Positions 1-8,221 of a stretch of DNA of 38,244 bases are shown here, one piece after another. This DNA is from Butyrivibrio sp. (GTDB lineage Bacteria; Bacillota; Clostridia; Lachnospirales; Lachnospiraceae). The position numbers and the translations under genes are program-made. Positions within the stretch are counted from its first letter, which is position 1; each line of letters starts with the position of its first letter. The stretch covers positions 1 to 38,244 of the forward strand of contig JAFPVA010000052.1 of NCBI GenBank assembly GCA_017413105.1, in the 5' to 3' direction. The notes beneath the pieces were generated by a model. It was not told the DNA's origin and did no database searches. It saw only the letters and a list, made by a program, of their open reading frames with translations.

Positions 1-1447
1 CAACGAATCCGTTTGTAAGAGGAGCAATTACAAGTACTGAATCAAGGTGGTTCTTCTTCCATACAGAGTTAGGATCGTTTGGAGCCTGCTTAAGATGGAA
101 CTGACCCTCTTCGTAAGAATAATCCTTCTTCTTTTCTGGATCATCAGCATTTGTTGTGAACTCTTCAGCGTGGATTGACCAGTGAACATCCTCAGCACCA
201 TATGTCCAAAGTGTCTGAACCTTGTCACCATCAAGCATTGTCTCAAGAAGTGCATCGAAGATAGCCTGCTCACGAGCATTTGAACCATCCTGATCGTCTG
301 TGATTACCCAAACTGGAGCCTCTCTGTTGATGTAGCCGCCCCATGTATCCTTGATCTCCTTGATAGGAGGAAGCTGTACAAGTCTGTTATCGCCAAGGTC
401 GTTATCAACTTCCTGCTTCTCCATGTTTGTTGTAAGTGTTCTAAGCCATGTACCAGCCCAGTATGTGAATACACCTTCTGATGTTGACTGATCGTTTGAG
501 AAGAACTTCTCACGAGCCTGCTTTGTTCCAGCTTCCTCTGTATCAGGATCGATTACGCCATCAGCATAACCCTGAGCAAGTCTAGCAAGAGCATCTACAG
601 TAGCCTGCTCCTGGAAACCATCAACCCATACTCCATCCTTCTGATAGAATGAAGGATAAGCGCCCTGCCAGAACTCTGGCATATAGTTGATGTATGGAGC
701 CTCGTCAAGCTTACCATAACCTGCAGCGATTACGCCGTATGTGCCTGACTCCTTCTCAGAAAATGCCTTAAGCATTGCATAATAGTCATCGAAAGTCTTG
801 ATATCATCGATCTTAAGTCCAGCTGCATCAAGCCATGACTGCTTTACATAAGTAACACATCCGTTACCGTATGTAGGAGCAAATCCATAAAGGTGGCCCT
901 GGCTGTCCTTCATGTTCTCGTTAACTGAAGGAAGTGTTACACGAGCCTGGAACTCAGCGTTTGCATAAGCATCAGCCATATCCCAAAGAAGACCTGTTGT
1001 CTGATACTGTCTAAGCATTGTAGCGCTCATGATAAGAGCATCTGGGTAATCAGCATCACCAGGAGCACCTGTTGTAAGAAGACGTGATACAGTGCCTGCA
1101 TAGTCTGAATGATCAAGCTGGTTGATGTTGAGCTTAATAGCGTGGCCAAGCTTCTCTGAAACTGCTGCTTCCCACTGCTCAACGAAAGCATCCTGTCCGT
1201 TCTCAACTGTAGCTGTAAGTGTACCATCAACTACGATATTGAGGTTCTCAAGAACGAAGTTCTCGTCAGCTGCAGGAGCTGCCTCAGTTGTTGCTGTTGA
1301 GTCAGATGACTGTGTTGATGTTGATGTTGTTGTGTCAGCAGTCTGTGTGCTTGTTGTAGCAGTTGTATCAGCAGATGTTGATCCGCAAGCTGCAAGAGAA
1401 GCAACCATTGCTGTTGACATAAGTAATGATAGAACTTTCTTTTTCAT
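1..1447 (-). CDS. ABC transporter sugar-binding lipoprotein (partial, C-terminus outside window)
   Basis: Extracellular solute-binding protein of a carbohydrate ABC importer; it would capture a sugar or oligosaccharide outside the membrane and hand it to permeases, probably encoded downstream beyond the window edge. The start at 1447 has a GGGAGG ribosome site 10 bases upstream. The product opens with a lysine-rich signal peptide and a lipobox, LAAC, with Cys at residue 21. A Thr/Ser/Gln-rich linker of about 35 residues follows, then a family-1-like binding fold with aromatic-rich segments (YGKLDEAPYINYMPEFW region). About 482 codons are visible and the frame runs off the window start. Its promoter carries the same operator as uxaA and uxaC, so the cargo is probably a uronate or pectin/xylan-derived oligomer; that is inference. 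The class is clear, the substrate is not. Confidence 0.9.
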   Translation of the reverse strand, partial: MKKKVLSLLMSTAMVASLAACGSTSADTTATTSTQTADTTTSTSTQSSDSTATTEAAPAADENFVLENLNIVVDGTLTATVENGQDAFVEQWEAAVSEKLGHAIKLNINQLDHSDYAGTVSRLLTTGAPGDADYPDALIMSATMLRQYQTTGLLWDMADAYANAEFQARVTLPSVNENMKDSQGHLYGFAPTYGNGCVTYVKQSWLDAAGLKIDDIKTFDDYYAMLKAFSEKESGTYGVIAAGYGKLDEAPYINYMPEFWQGAYPSFYQKDGVWVDGFQEQATVDALARLAQGYADGVIDPDTEEAGTKQAREKFFSNDQSTSEGVFTYWAGTWLRTLTTNMEKQEVDNDLGDNRLVQLPPIKEIKDTWGGYINREAPVWVITDDQDGSNAREQAIFDALLETMLDGDKVQTLWTYGAEDVHWSIHAEEFTTNADDPEKKKDYSYEEGQFHLKQAPNDPNSVWKKNHLDSVLVIAPLTNGFV

Positions 1448-1492
1448 TAAAATGTTTCCTCCCATTTATGTTCTATTGGTTGTAAAAAAATA

Positions 1493-1506
1493 TGTAAGCG
1501 TTTTCA
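1493..1506 (+). promoter_or_regulatory. LacI-type operator (TGTAAGCGTTTTCA)
   Basis: Pseudo-palindrome with the central CG typical of LacI-family and CcpA operators. It lies 15 bases downstream of the -10 box of the binding-protein promoter, where bound repressor would block initiation. It matches the sites at 3446 and 3552. Assigning it to the regulator encoded at 5070 is inference; CcpA is the alternative. Confidence 0.7.
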
Positions 1507-1521
1507 CTTGCTTATGTACGT

Positions 1522-1550
1522 ACTTTATCATGTATTTAAATCCTTTGCAA
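1522..1550 (-). promoter_or_regulatory. Predicted sigma-A promoter of the binding-protein gene
   Basis: Read on the minus strand, TTGCAA (1545-1550), a 17-base spacer and TAAAGT (1522-1527). The -10 is a 4/6 match. The operator at 1493-1506 follows directly, so the leader would be about 70 bases long. Confidence 0.5.
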
Positions 1551-1621
1551 GTACGAATTTTGTAAGATTTGTAACAAAGTTGTTCACTTTTTTCCGGAAG
1601 TGGCGTTTTTACTGCATTTCC

Positions 1622-1634
1622 GAAAGTGCTTACA
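1622..1634 (-). promoter_or_regulatory. Second LacI-type operator upstream of the binding-protein promoter
   Basis: On the minus strand this reads TGTAAGCACTTTC, one central base away from the 3446 consensus. It lies about 70 bases upstream of the -35 box and directly abuts the inverted repeat TGTAAAAATTTACA (1635-1648). Paired operators flanking a promoter would allow repressor looping; this is inferred from position only. Confidence 0.45.
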
Positions 1635-1870
1635 TGTAAAAATTTACATAATTTTTTTTAATTTCACAAGTCTTTTATAAGACGTCGTTGTAATTATGCA
1701 CATTTTTGATACTTGTTTTCATTACTCTGATTGTGCACATTTACATGCGCTCCGGTCTGGAATACTCAAATATTTTCATCCGATAGCCATATGTTGCTTA
1801 CATTCTTCTTTCATCTCAACTATTTAGAATATATGAAAGCAAATTAGAAAATACCATTTTTCCAGTGTAA

Positions 1871-1894
1871 AAATGCCTCAAAAACACAGCATTT
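1871..1894 (-). terminator. Possible terminator after uxaA
   Basis: AAATGC/GCATTT, a six-base stem with a 12-base loop, lies 17 bases after the uxaA stop. On the minus strand a short T-run (TTTTTAC) follows. The stem is weak, so the call is tentative. Confidence 0.35.
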
Positions 1895-1901
1895 ATAAGA
1901 A

Positions 1902-1915
1902 TGTAAGCGCTTATA
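1902..1915 (+). promoter_or_regulatory. Operator-like site overlapping the uxaA stop codon
   Basis: TGTAAGCGCTTATA differs from the strong 3446 site at two positions (9 and 13) and contains the perfect palindrome TAAGCGCTTA. It spans the uxaA stop codon (1911-1913), an unusual place for an operator. It could be an auxiliary looping site for the downstream binding-protein promoter, a roadblock, or chance. Confidence 0.4.
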
Positions 1916-3413
1916 AAGTCACTCCTCTTTTCCATATTGCCATATCATGGAATCCGGCTTCCTCGCTCTTTAACTTTTCACCGGAAGCAGTCCTTATGAT
2001 CTTATCAAACAGCTCATCTGTAAGTTCATCAAAGGTCTTCCCCTCAAGGATCTGTCCTGCTCTAAAGTCAATCCAGTTACTCTTTTTGTCTGCAATTGTG
2101 TTATTGCTGGCAATCTTCATAGTTGGAACCGGACATGCAAAAGGAGTACCTCTTCCTGTTGTGAAAAGAACTATCTGTGCTCCGGCACTGGCCAGGGCTG
2201 TTGCTGCGCAGAGGTCATTTCCGGGAGCGCATAAAAGATTAAGACCTGTTACATCTGTTCTCTCGCCATACTCCAATACATTCATAACAGGATAATCACC
2301 GGATTTCTGAGTACATCCAAGAGACTTGTCCTCAAGTGTGGTAATTCCGCCGGCCTTATTTCCTGGAGAAGGATTCTCGTAAATCGGTTCGCCCTGTTTA
2401 GTGAAGTATTCCTTGAATCCGTTTATCATATCAACGGTGGCATTAAAAGTTGCCTCATCCTTGCATCTGTTCATGAGAATGGTCTCTGCTCCAAACATTT
2501 CAGGAACTTCTGTCAAAATAGATGTTCCGCCATGCTCTATAATTCTGTCAGAAATTCTTCCAACCAGAGGATTTGCAGTTATTCCGGAGAAGCCATCGCT
2601 GCCGCCGCATTTAAGTCCAATGATAAGCTTAGAACAGTCAGCGTCTTCTCTCTCATCCTTTGATGCTACATCAATGATTTCCTGTAACAGCTCTAGGCCC
2701 TCTTCCATCTCATCATCTGACTTCTGACATACCAAAAACTTGACTCTGCTTTCATCAACCTTTCCTATATAAGGTTTAAGCACATCGATATTGCTGTTCT
2801 CACAGCCAAGACCAAGTACCAGAACTCCGCCTGCATTAGGATGGTTTATAAGATCAGAAAGGATTGTCCTTGTATGTTCCTGATCATCGCCTGTCTGCGA
2901 GCATCCGTAATTATGCGTAAATGCAACAACTTCATCAACACTGCCTGTGACATATTTGTTGGCTTCTTTTGCCAGTGCTGTAGCAATATTATTGACACAG
3001 CCTACTGTTGGAATGATCCATACCTCGTTTCTGATTCCAACTTTGCCGTTTGCTCTTACAAAGCCCTTAAAAATTCTGTTCTTTGTTCCCATAAGAGCCT
3101 TTTTCTTTTCAATATCCTCTTTATCAGGTTCATACTTATAAGAAAGAATTCCTTCAAGATTTGTCTTGATATCATGTGTATGAACCCATCTGCCTGTGCT
3201 TATGTTCTCAGTAGCATGGCCGATTGGATATCCATACTTTACAATATTATCGCCTTCCTTAAGATCTTTAATTGCAATCTTGTGTCCTGCAGGAATATCC
3301 TCAATTGCCGTAATACTAAGTCCGTTTGAAAGTACAATGTTTTCATCTTTTTTCATTTCTTCAAGACAGACAACCACATTGTCTTCAGGATGAATCTGTA
3401 AAAATCTGCTCAT
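1911..3413 (-). CDS. uxaA: Altronate dehydratase
   Basis: Dehydrates D-altronate to 2-keto-3-deoxygluconate in galacturonate catabolism. The 500-residue product has the family layout: an N-terminal SAF-like domain (IHPEDNVVVCL, then GHKIAIKDLKEGDNIVKYGYPIG around 50-75) and the large UxaA catalytic part with GCSQTGDD, GLKCGGSDGFSG and the C-terminal TGRGTPFACP region. These Cys/His motifs are typical of this iron-dependent dehydratase family. The start at 3413 is preferred because AAGGGG lies just upstream; an in-frame ATG at 3434 has no ribosome site and would add seven residues. The gene is divergent from uxaC, with a shared operator-bearing spacer. Altronate oxidoreductase (UxaB) and the KDG enzymes are not in the window. 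Confidence 0.93.
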   Translation of the reverse strand: MSRFLQIHPEDNVVVCLEEMKKDENIVLSNGLSITAIEDIPAGHKIAIKDLKEGDNIVKYGYPIGHATENISTGRWVHTHDIKTNLEGILSYKYEPDKEDIEKKKALMGTKNRIFKGFVRANGKVGIRNEVWIIPTVGCVNNIATALAKEANKYVTGSVDEVVAFTHNYGCSQTGDDQEHTRTILSDLINHPNAGGVLVLGLGCENSNIDVLKPYIGKVDESRVKFLVCQKSDDEMEEGLELLQEIIDVASKDEREDADCSKLIIGLKCGGSDGFSGITANPLVGRISDRIIEHGGTSILTEVPEMFGAETILMNRCKDEATFNATVDMINGFKEYFTKQGEPIYENPSPGNKAGGITTLEDKSLGCTQKSGDYPVMNVLEYGERTDVTGLNLLCAPGNDLCAATALASAGAQIVLFTTGRGTPFACPVPTMKIASNNTIADKKSNWIDFRAGQILEGKTFDELTDELFDKIIRTASGEKLKSEEAGFHDMAIWKRGVTL

Positions 3414-3445
3414 ATAACCTACCCCTTGTTTCATTTTGTTACAAT

Positions 3446-3459
3446 TGTAAGCGTTTACA
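3446..3459 (+). promoter_or_regulatory. LacI-type operator of uxaA (TGTAAGCGTTTACA)
   Basis: The best copy of the repeated operator, palindromic except at its centre (TGTAA-GCGT-TTACA). It starts five bases downstream of the uxaA -10 box, a classical repression position. It is the presumed target of the LacI-family protein encoded at 5070-6092. Confidence 0.75.
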
Positions 3460-3464
3460 TTTAA

Positions 3465-3493
3465 ACTATATTATTTATCGTTGAACTCGTCAA
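3465..3493 (-). promoter_or_regulatory. Predicted uxaA promoter
   Basis: On the minus strand, TTGACG (3488-3493), a 17-base spacer and TATAGT (3465-3470), followed at once by the operator at 3446-3459. Both boxes match the sigma-A consensus at five of six positions. Confidence 0.7.
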
Positions 3494-3505
3494 CAAATTT
3501 TTCTA

Positions 3506-3534
3506 TTGTATTTACTGACTTGCTCTTGTATAAT
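3506..3534 (+). promoter_or_regulatory. Predicted uxaC promoter
   Basis: TTGTAT (3506-3511), a 17-base spacer and a perfect TATAAT (3529-3534). The -35 is poor. The operator at 3552-3565 follows 17 bases after the -10. The leader to the uxaC start would be about 105 bases. Confidence 0.6.
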
Positions 3535-3551
3535 ACATTTGAAAAAATTTA

Positions 3552-3565
3552 TGAAAATGCTTACA
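3552..3565 (-). promoter_or_regulatory. LacI-type operator of uxaC
   Basis: Reads TGTAAGCATTTTCA on the minus strand, the same family as the site at 3446. It lies just downstream of the uxaC -10 box, mirroring the layout at the two divergent promoters. Confidence 0.65.
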
Positions 3566-3647
3566 TGAATTTCAGTTTTTTATATAAATTTATGAAAGTG
3601 TTGAAGTCGTTTTCACGTGCTACATCAAATAAGGGAGGTATTTAGGG

Positions 3648-5066
3648 ATGAAACAATTCATGGATAAAGATTTCTTATTGCAGTCAGAAGCCGCTAAGAC
3701 TCTTTATCATAATTATGCTGAGAATATGCCTATTCTCGACTATCACTGCCATATCAGTCCCAGAGAGATCGCTGAAGATCGCCATTTCGACAACATCACA
3801 CAGGTTTGGCTCGGAGGTGATCACTACAAGTGGCGTCTTATGAGAGCATTTGGTGTGGATGAGAAGTACATGACAGGCGATGCATCGGATAAAGATAAGT
3901 TCCTTATGTTCGCAAAGTGCCTTGGTAAGGCAGTAGGCAATCCTCTTTATCACTGGGCTCACTTAGAACTTCGCAAGTATTTTGGTTATAACGGAGTTCT
4001 CAACGAAAAGACTGCAGAAGAAGTATATGACATTTGTAACAAGGTGCTTCAGGCTCCTGATATGAGCGTTCGCAAGCTTATCAAGATGTCTAACGTAACA
4101 CTTATCTGTACTACAGATGATCCTATCGATTCACTTGAATGGCACGACAAGATAAAAGAAGATTCTTCTTTTGATGTAAAGGTTCTTCCTGCATGGAGAC
4201 CTGACAAGGCTAAAAACATTGCAAAGCCTGAATTCGTTGATTATCTCAACAAGCTTTCAGAAGTAAGCGGCGTTAAGATTGATACTTTTGCCGACCTCAA
4301 AGAGGCTCTTAAAGTTCGTCTTGATTTCTTCGCATCTAAGGGATGTAACGTAACAGATCATGCACTTGAGTATGTTATGTACCGCCCTGCTACTAATGCT
4401 GAGATTGAGACCATCTTTGCTAAGAGACTTAAAGGCGAGTCTCTTACAAAGGAAGAAGTTCTTAAATATGAGACAGCATTTATGCTCTTTGAAGGTGAGG
4501 AGATTTCAAAGCGTGACTGGGTAATGCAGCTTCACTTTGGTTGCAAACGTGATAATAATACACCTATGTACGAAAAGCTTGGTCCTGATACCGGCTTCGA
4601 TACAATTGATGCTTATTATCCAATGGCTGAGCTTGCTGATTTCCTTGATGCTCTGCATTCAAAGAAACTTCTGCCAAAGACTATTCTGTACTCACTCAAT
4701 CCAAGCGATAACAAAATTATCAACACAACTATCAACGCATTTAATGAAGCTCCTACTGTAGCCAAGATTCAGCAGGGATCCGCCTGGTGGTTCAATGACA
4801 CCAAGCTTGGCATGGAACAGCAGCTTGAATCTGTTGCAGAATCCGGAAATCTCTCAGGATTTGTAGGAATGCTGACTGATTCCAGAAGTTTCACCTCATA
4901 CACAAGACATGATTATTTCCGCAGAATACTCTGTAACTTCCTTGGTAGTCTTGTTGAGAACGGTGAATATCCTTCTGAGGATCTTGATATACTTGGCGAG
5001 ATTGCTGCAGATATCTCCTATAACAATGCAGTAAGATACTTCAAATTTCCTTTAGAAACGAGATAA
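3648..5066 (+). CDS. uxaC: Uronate (glucuronate/galacturonate) isomerase
   Basis: Interconverts D-glucuronate and fructuronate, or D-galacturonate and tagaturonate, the first step of uronate breakdown. The 472-residue length is normal for the family. An amidohydrolase-like metal site is visible in DYHCHISPREIAEDR (around residues 30-45), followed by GGDHYKWRLMRAFGV, TGDASDKDKF and NPLYHWAHLELRKYFG, all strongly conserved in UxaC. Near the C-terminus GMLTDSRSFTSYTRHDYFRR is also a family signature. GGGAGG lies 10 bases before the ATG. The LacI-family gene starts three bases after the stop, so the two are co-transcribed. Regulation is probably by the operator at 3552. Confidence 0.96.
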   Translation: MKQFMDKDFLLQSEAAKTLYHNYAENMPILDYHCHISPREIAEDRHFDNITQVWLGGDHYKWRLMRAFGVDEKYMTGDASDKDKFLMFAKCLGKAVGNPLYHWAHLELRKYFGYNGVLNEKTAEEVYDICNKVLQAPDMSVRKLIKMSNVTLICTTDDPIDSLEWHDKIKEDSSFDVKVLPAWRPDKAKNIAKPEFVDYLNKLSEVSGVKIDTFADLKEALKVRLDFFASKGCNVTDHALEYVMYRPATNAEIETIFAKRLKGESLTKEEVLKYETAFMLFEGEEISKRDWVMQLHFGCKRDNNTPMYEKLGPDTGFDTIDAYYPMAELADFLDALHSKKLLPKTILYSLNPSDNKIINTTINAFNEAPTVAKIQQGSAWWFNDTKLGMEQQLESVAESGNLSGFVGMLTDSRSFTSYTRHDYFRRILCNFLGSLVENGEYPSEDLDILGEIAADISYNNAVRYFKFPLETR

Positions 5067-5069
5067 TCT

Positions 5070-6092
5070 ATGAGCAATCAGATGACCATATATGATATTT
5101 CAAAAAAGGCCGGCGTCTCTATTGCTACAGTATCGAGAGTTCTAAATGGCAGCACAAATGTTAAGCCCAGGACCCGCAAAAAGGTTATGGATATTATAGA
5201 GCAGTATGGCTATAAGCCAAATGCATTTGCAAGGGGGCTTGGTCTTAACTCCATGAAGACCATCGGAATTCTCTGTGCTGATGCATCAGATCTATATCTG
5301 GCCAAAGCTATATATTATATTGAACAGAATCTTCGTGAGAACGGTTATCATTCAGTCCTTTGTTGTACCGGTTATGAAATGGATGCCAGGAAGGATTCAC
5401 TTAACCTCCTTCTCTCCCAGCATGTTGACTCTGTAGTCATGGTTGGTTCCAATTTCATCATGAATAATGCTGAGGACAACAAATACGTAAGAGATGCAGC
5501 GGCTACAGTTCCTATCATGCTTTTAAATGCTGATTTCGACTGTCCTAATGTATACTGCACTCTTTGCGATGATTACAAGGCAACTCAGGATGCAACTGAG
5601 AAGATGCTAAGTGCCGGTCTTAAGGATATCCTGTATCTATATAACAGTAATTCTTACAGCGGACTTAAGAAGCTTGCCGGTTTCCAGAACGCTATGCTTA
5701 CTCATGATATTCCTTTAAGGAAGGAACTTCTGCAGTGTTTTAAGGGAAGTCACGAAGATATCGATGGCGTAAAGAATTTTGTTGATTCAATCTACAAAAA
5801 GGGAATCCGGTTTGACGGAATTGTTACAAGCGATGACTTCCTTGCAGTCGGAGCCATGAATTTTGCCAGAGCAAACAACATCGTTGTTCCAAGAGACCTG
5901 CAGATCATCGGCTATAACAACTCAATTCTTACACTGTGTTCTGAACCGGATATATCATCTATTGATAACAGACTTGAAGATATGTGTATCCAGTTAGTAA
6001 AAACGCTTATTGGTACACTCTCTCAGAATGAGATGCCACAAAAGACTATTTTCTCCGGAGAACTTATAAAAAGAGGATCTACTGCATTCTAA
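5070..6092 (+). CDS. LacI-family transcriptional regulator, probable uronate repressor
   Basis: 340-residue LacI/GalR-type repressor. The N-terminal helix-turn-helix reads MTIYDISKKAGVSIATVSRV, with the hinge helix in GYKPNAFARGL (residues 50-62). A periplasmic-binding-like effector domain follows, with FDGIVTSDDFLAVGAMNFAR and LQIIGYNNS. The ribosome site is weak, and the gene begins three bases after uxaC, consistent with translational coupling; Met5 at 5082 is an alternative start. Its natural targets are the operators at 1493, 1622, 1902, 3446 and 3552. Bacillus ExuR and related regulators are LacI-family uronate repressors, so an equivalent role is likely. The inducer is unknown. Confidence 0.9.
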   Translation: MSNQMTIYDISKKAGVSIATVSRVLNGSTNVKPRTRKKVMDIIEQYGYKPNAFARGLGLNSMKTIGILCADASDLYLAKAIYYIEQNLRENGYHSVLCCTGYEMDARKDSLNLLLSQHVDSVVMVGSNFIMNNAEDNKYVRDAAATVPIMLLNADFDCPNVYCTLCDDYKATQDATEKMLSAGLKDILYLYNSNSYSGLKKLAGFQNAMLTHDIPLRKELLQCFKGSHEDIDGVKNFVDSIYKKGIRFDGIVTSDDFLAVGAMNFARANNIVVPRDLQIIGYNNSILTLCSEPDISSIDNRLEDMCIQLVKTLIGTLSQNEMPQKTIFSGELIKRGSTAF

Positions 6093-6161
6093 ATTATCAG
6101 TTGATGATATAAATAAATCACTTGCCAATTTTCATTGCAGCAAGTTTTATAATTTACAAAA

Positions 6162-6200
6162 ATGGAACCCTCATTTCTAAACATAGAAATCGGGTTCCAT
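6162..6200. terminator. Bidirectional terminator between lacI-type gene and mnmA
   Basis: ATGGAACCC (6162-6170) pairs with GGGTTCCAT (6192-6200). A second stem, TTTCTA/TAGAAA, lies inside the loop. ATTTTTG follows on the plus strand and CCATTTTTG on the minus strand, fitting the two convergent genes. Confidence 0.85.
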
Positions 6201-6223
6201 ATTTTTGTGATTATAAATAAATG

Positions 6224-7363
6224 TCAGAGTTCTCCAACACGATCGATTATACCACCACCAAGTACAATGTCTCCATCATAAAGAACTGCAGACTGCCCGG
6301 CAGTAATAGCTCTCTGAGACTCATCGAAAAGTATTCTGGCCATTCCATTCTCCATAGGAGTTACAGTGGCCGGCTGTTCCTTGTGCCTATAACGGATCTT
6401 GGCACTGCACCGAAAATCAGTTGTAGGTGTGTCCCCTGTGATCCAATGAAAATCTCTTATAAAGAGTTCCCGTTTAAAAAGATCTTTATCATCCGCAAGG
6501 ATAACTTTATTATTCTCCACATCAAGCCTTGTCACGTAAAGGCGCCTGTCTGCAGGAATGCCAAGTCCTCTTCGCTGACCAATTGTATAATTTATAATAC
6601 CGTCATGAGTTCCAAGAACATTACCCTCAAGATCAACAAAATCTCCTTTGGGATATTCCTTTCCGCGATATCTCTTTATAAGTGAAGCATAATCGCCATC
6701 CGGAACAAAACAGATATCCTGGCTATCGCTCTTATGAGAAGTAACAAAACCCTCTTTTTCAGCGATTTCTCTCACCTCATTTTTGGAATTCATATCTCCT
6801 AAAGGAAAAGCAGTAGCTTTAAGCTGTTCCTCTGTAAGATCATAAAGAACATAGCTTTGATCTTTAGAAAGGTCTTTTGCCTTCATTAGATAAAAATGAC
6901 CATTTTGTTCTTTAATACGCGCATAATGACCTGTAACGATGTAATCCGCCCCCAGTTCTTTAGCCTTTTTATACAAGCTGTCAAACTTAAGATACCTGTT
7001 ACATCTGATGCAGGGATTTGGGGTCTCACCCTTTTCATAACTGCATACAAAAGGCTCTATTACCTTATCTCTGAATTCAGCCTCATAGTGATAGATGTAA
7101 TAGGGAATACCAAGCTTATCTGCAACAGCCCTGGCATCCTCTGTATCCTTTATGCTGCAGCAGGTGCCGAGGAGCTCTTCTCCTATCATGTCATTTTCAT
7201 AGAGCCTCATAGTACATCCTGCGCATTTAAAGCCCTTACGTACCATTTCATATGCAGCAACAGAACTGTCAACACCACCGCTCATAGCGATAAGGGCAGC
7301 TTTTTCACCCTCTGCCTTTTCTATTTTATCTACAGAATTTGTTCTAAATTCTATATCACTCAT
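6224..7363 (-). CDS. mnmA: tRNA-specific 2-thiouridylase
   Basis: Thiolates the wobble uridine (s2U34) of tRNA-Lys, -Glu and -Gln in the cytoplasm. The product has 379 residues. The ATP-pyrophosphatase P-loop SGGVDSS is at 28-34. NPCIRCNRYLKF holds the nucleophilic Cys and SQDICFVPDGDY the second catalytic Cys. YTIGQRRGLG marks the central domain, and a C-terminal beta-barrel follows. The start at 7363 is chosen because AGAGTAGG lies eight bases upstream; an upstream in-frame GTG at 7381 would overlap the previous gene's stop. Fourteen bases separate it from the SIMPL-domain gene, so the two are probably one transcript. Confidence 0.95.
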   Translation of the reverse strand: MSDIEFRTNSVDKIEKAEGEKAALIAMSGGVDSSVAAYEMVRKGFKCAGCTMRLYENDMIGEELLGTCCSIKDTEDARAVADKLGIPYYIYHYEAEFRDKVIEPFVCSYEKGETPNPCIRCNRYLKFDSLYKKAKELGADYIVTGHYARIKEQNGHFYLMKAKDLSKDQSYVLYDLTEEQLKATAFPLGDMNSKNEVREIAEKEGFVTSHKSDSQDICFVPDGDYASLIKRYRGKEYPKGDFVDLEGNVLGTHDGIINYTIGQRRGLGIPADRRLYVTRLDVENNKVILADDKDLFKRELFIRDFHWITGDTPTTDFRCSAKIRYRHKEQPATVTPMENGMARILFDESQRAITAGQSAVLYDGDIVLGGGIIDRVGEL

Positions 7364-7377
7364 TAAAAAACCTACTC

Positions 7378-8130
7378 TCACTTAAGATCATATTCCAGCT
7401 TAACAGTAATAGATGCAGTCTTATGTCTTGAGCTTGTGTCAAATGCACCGTCATAAGAATAGCTGCTGGTGCCGGAATTGGTTGCTGTTATCTGGAATAC
7501 TCCAAGATTGGAATTACGAAGCTTTCCAAGCTTCGCACCGGAATTAGCAGCCATAATATCTATACGTTCTCTTGAATTAGCTGTTGCCTGCTCAATAAGT
7601 GCTAATTTAAGATCATCAAGTCCTGTGTAATAGTATTCAGGATTTTGAGATTCAAACTCAACACCACTTTCAAGAAGACTGGAAATGTCTCTTGAAATCT
7701 TTTCTACTTTGTCTATATCACTGGATGAAACATCAACAGACTGGCTGAGGCTGTATCCATCCTGTTCTCTGCCAACATAGTTGCCGTGTTCATCATAGAT
7801 GTCTCTATATGTCTTCCAAATGCTGACAGAATTAAATACTATCTCATTTTCATCTATGCCATTGTCCAAAAGATATTTTCTGACTACAGCTGCGTCATTC
7901 TTGATCTTGTCATAAGCTGCCTTGGAGGTGTAATCCTGCGCAGAGAATGAACCGCGCCAAATAATTATGTCAGATTCGAAGTCAACACTGGCGCTGCCGG
8001 TTGCAGCAATTGTATGAACACTCTCAGACCTGAATCTGGAAAGACCTATAGCCAAAACAGTACAACTTGCGACAATAGATAATCCGATTATCAAGGCCGT
8101 AACCCAACTAAAACTTTTCTTATTTTCCAT
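7378..8130 (-). CDS. SIMPL-domain (DUF541) membrane-anchored protein
   Basis: 250-residue protein with one N-terminal membrane segment (about residues 10-30, ALIIGLSIVASCTVLAIGL) and an extracytoplasmic SIMPL/DUF541 domain. The domain is recognised by HTIAATGSASVDFESDIIIW near the start and the later SLSQSVDVSSSDIDKVEKIS and ANSRERIDIMAANSGAKLGKL segments. The family is widespread (E. coli YggE, Brucella BP26, which forms channel-like oligomers), but its molecular function is poorly known; stress-related roles have been proposed. GGGGAGG precedes the ATG. It is encoded directly upstream of mnmA. Whether it is released or remains anchored is not clear from sequence. Confidence 0.85.
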   Translation of the reverse strand: MENKKSFSWVTALIIGLSIVASCTVLAIGLSRFRSESVHTIAATGSASVDFESDIIIWRGSFSAQDYTSKAAYDKIKNDAAVVRKYLLDNGIDENEIVFNSVSIWKTYRDIYDEHGNYVGREQDGYSLSQSVDVSSSDIDKVEKISRDISSLLESGVEFESQNPEYYYTGLDDLKLALIEQATANSRERIDIMAANSGAKLGKLRNSNLGVFQITATNSGTSSYSYDGAFDTSSRHKTASITVKLEYDLK

Positions 8131-8221
8131 ACTCTTTCCTCCCCATATCTACAGTAGTTCAAATACTTTTTTACAAAATAAAATATATCATACAAATATG
8201 ATTTTTGCACAGAGGTGCGAT

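Larger units (their letters stand above)
1448..1910. other. Intergenic promoter region upstream of the binding-protein gene
   Basis: 463 bases without a credible gene. The region holds the minus-strand promoter of the lipoprotein gene, operator-like sites at 1493, 1622 and 1902, a 6-2-6 inverted repeat (TGTAAA/TTTACA) at 1635-1648, two TGCACATTT copies near 1696 and 1734, and a weak hairpin after uxaA. Small frames here have no ribosome site and were left out. Confidence 0.6.

Noticed and set aside
1122-1565. 147-codon plus-strand frame opposite the binding-protein gene
   Set aside because: Lies antisense to the signal peptide, Thr/Ser linker and promoter of the lipoprotein gene; no ribosome site.
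3414-3434. Upstream ATG extending uxaA by seven residues
   Set aside because: No Shine-Dalgarno before it, whereas the ATG at 3413 has AAGGGG and fits the family start.
8205-8219. Small hairpin GCAC-AGAG-GTGC next to the MITE-like element as alr terminator
   Set aside because: The stem is four bases and has no T-run on the minus strand; it lies outside the duplicated octamer.
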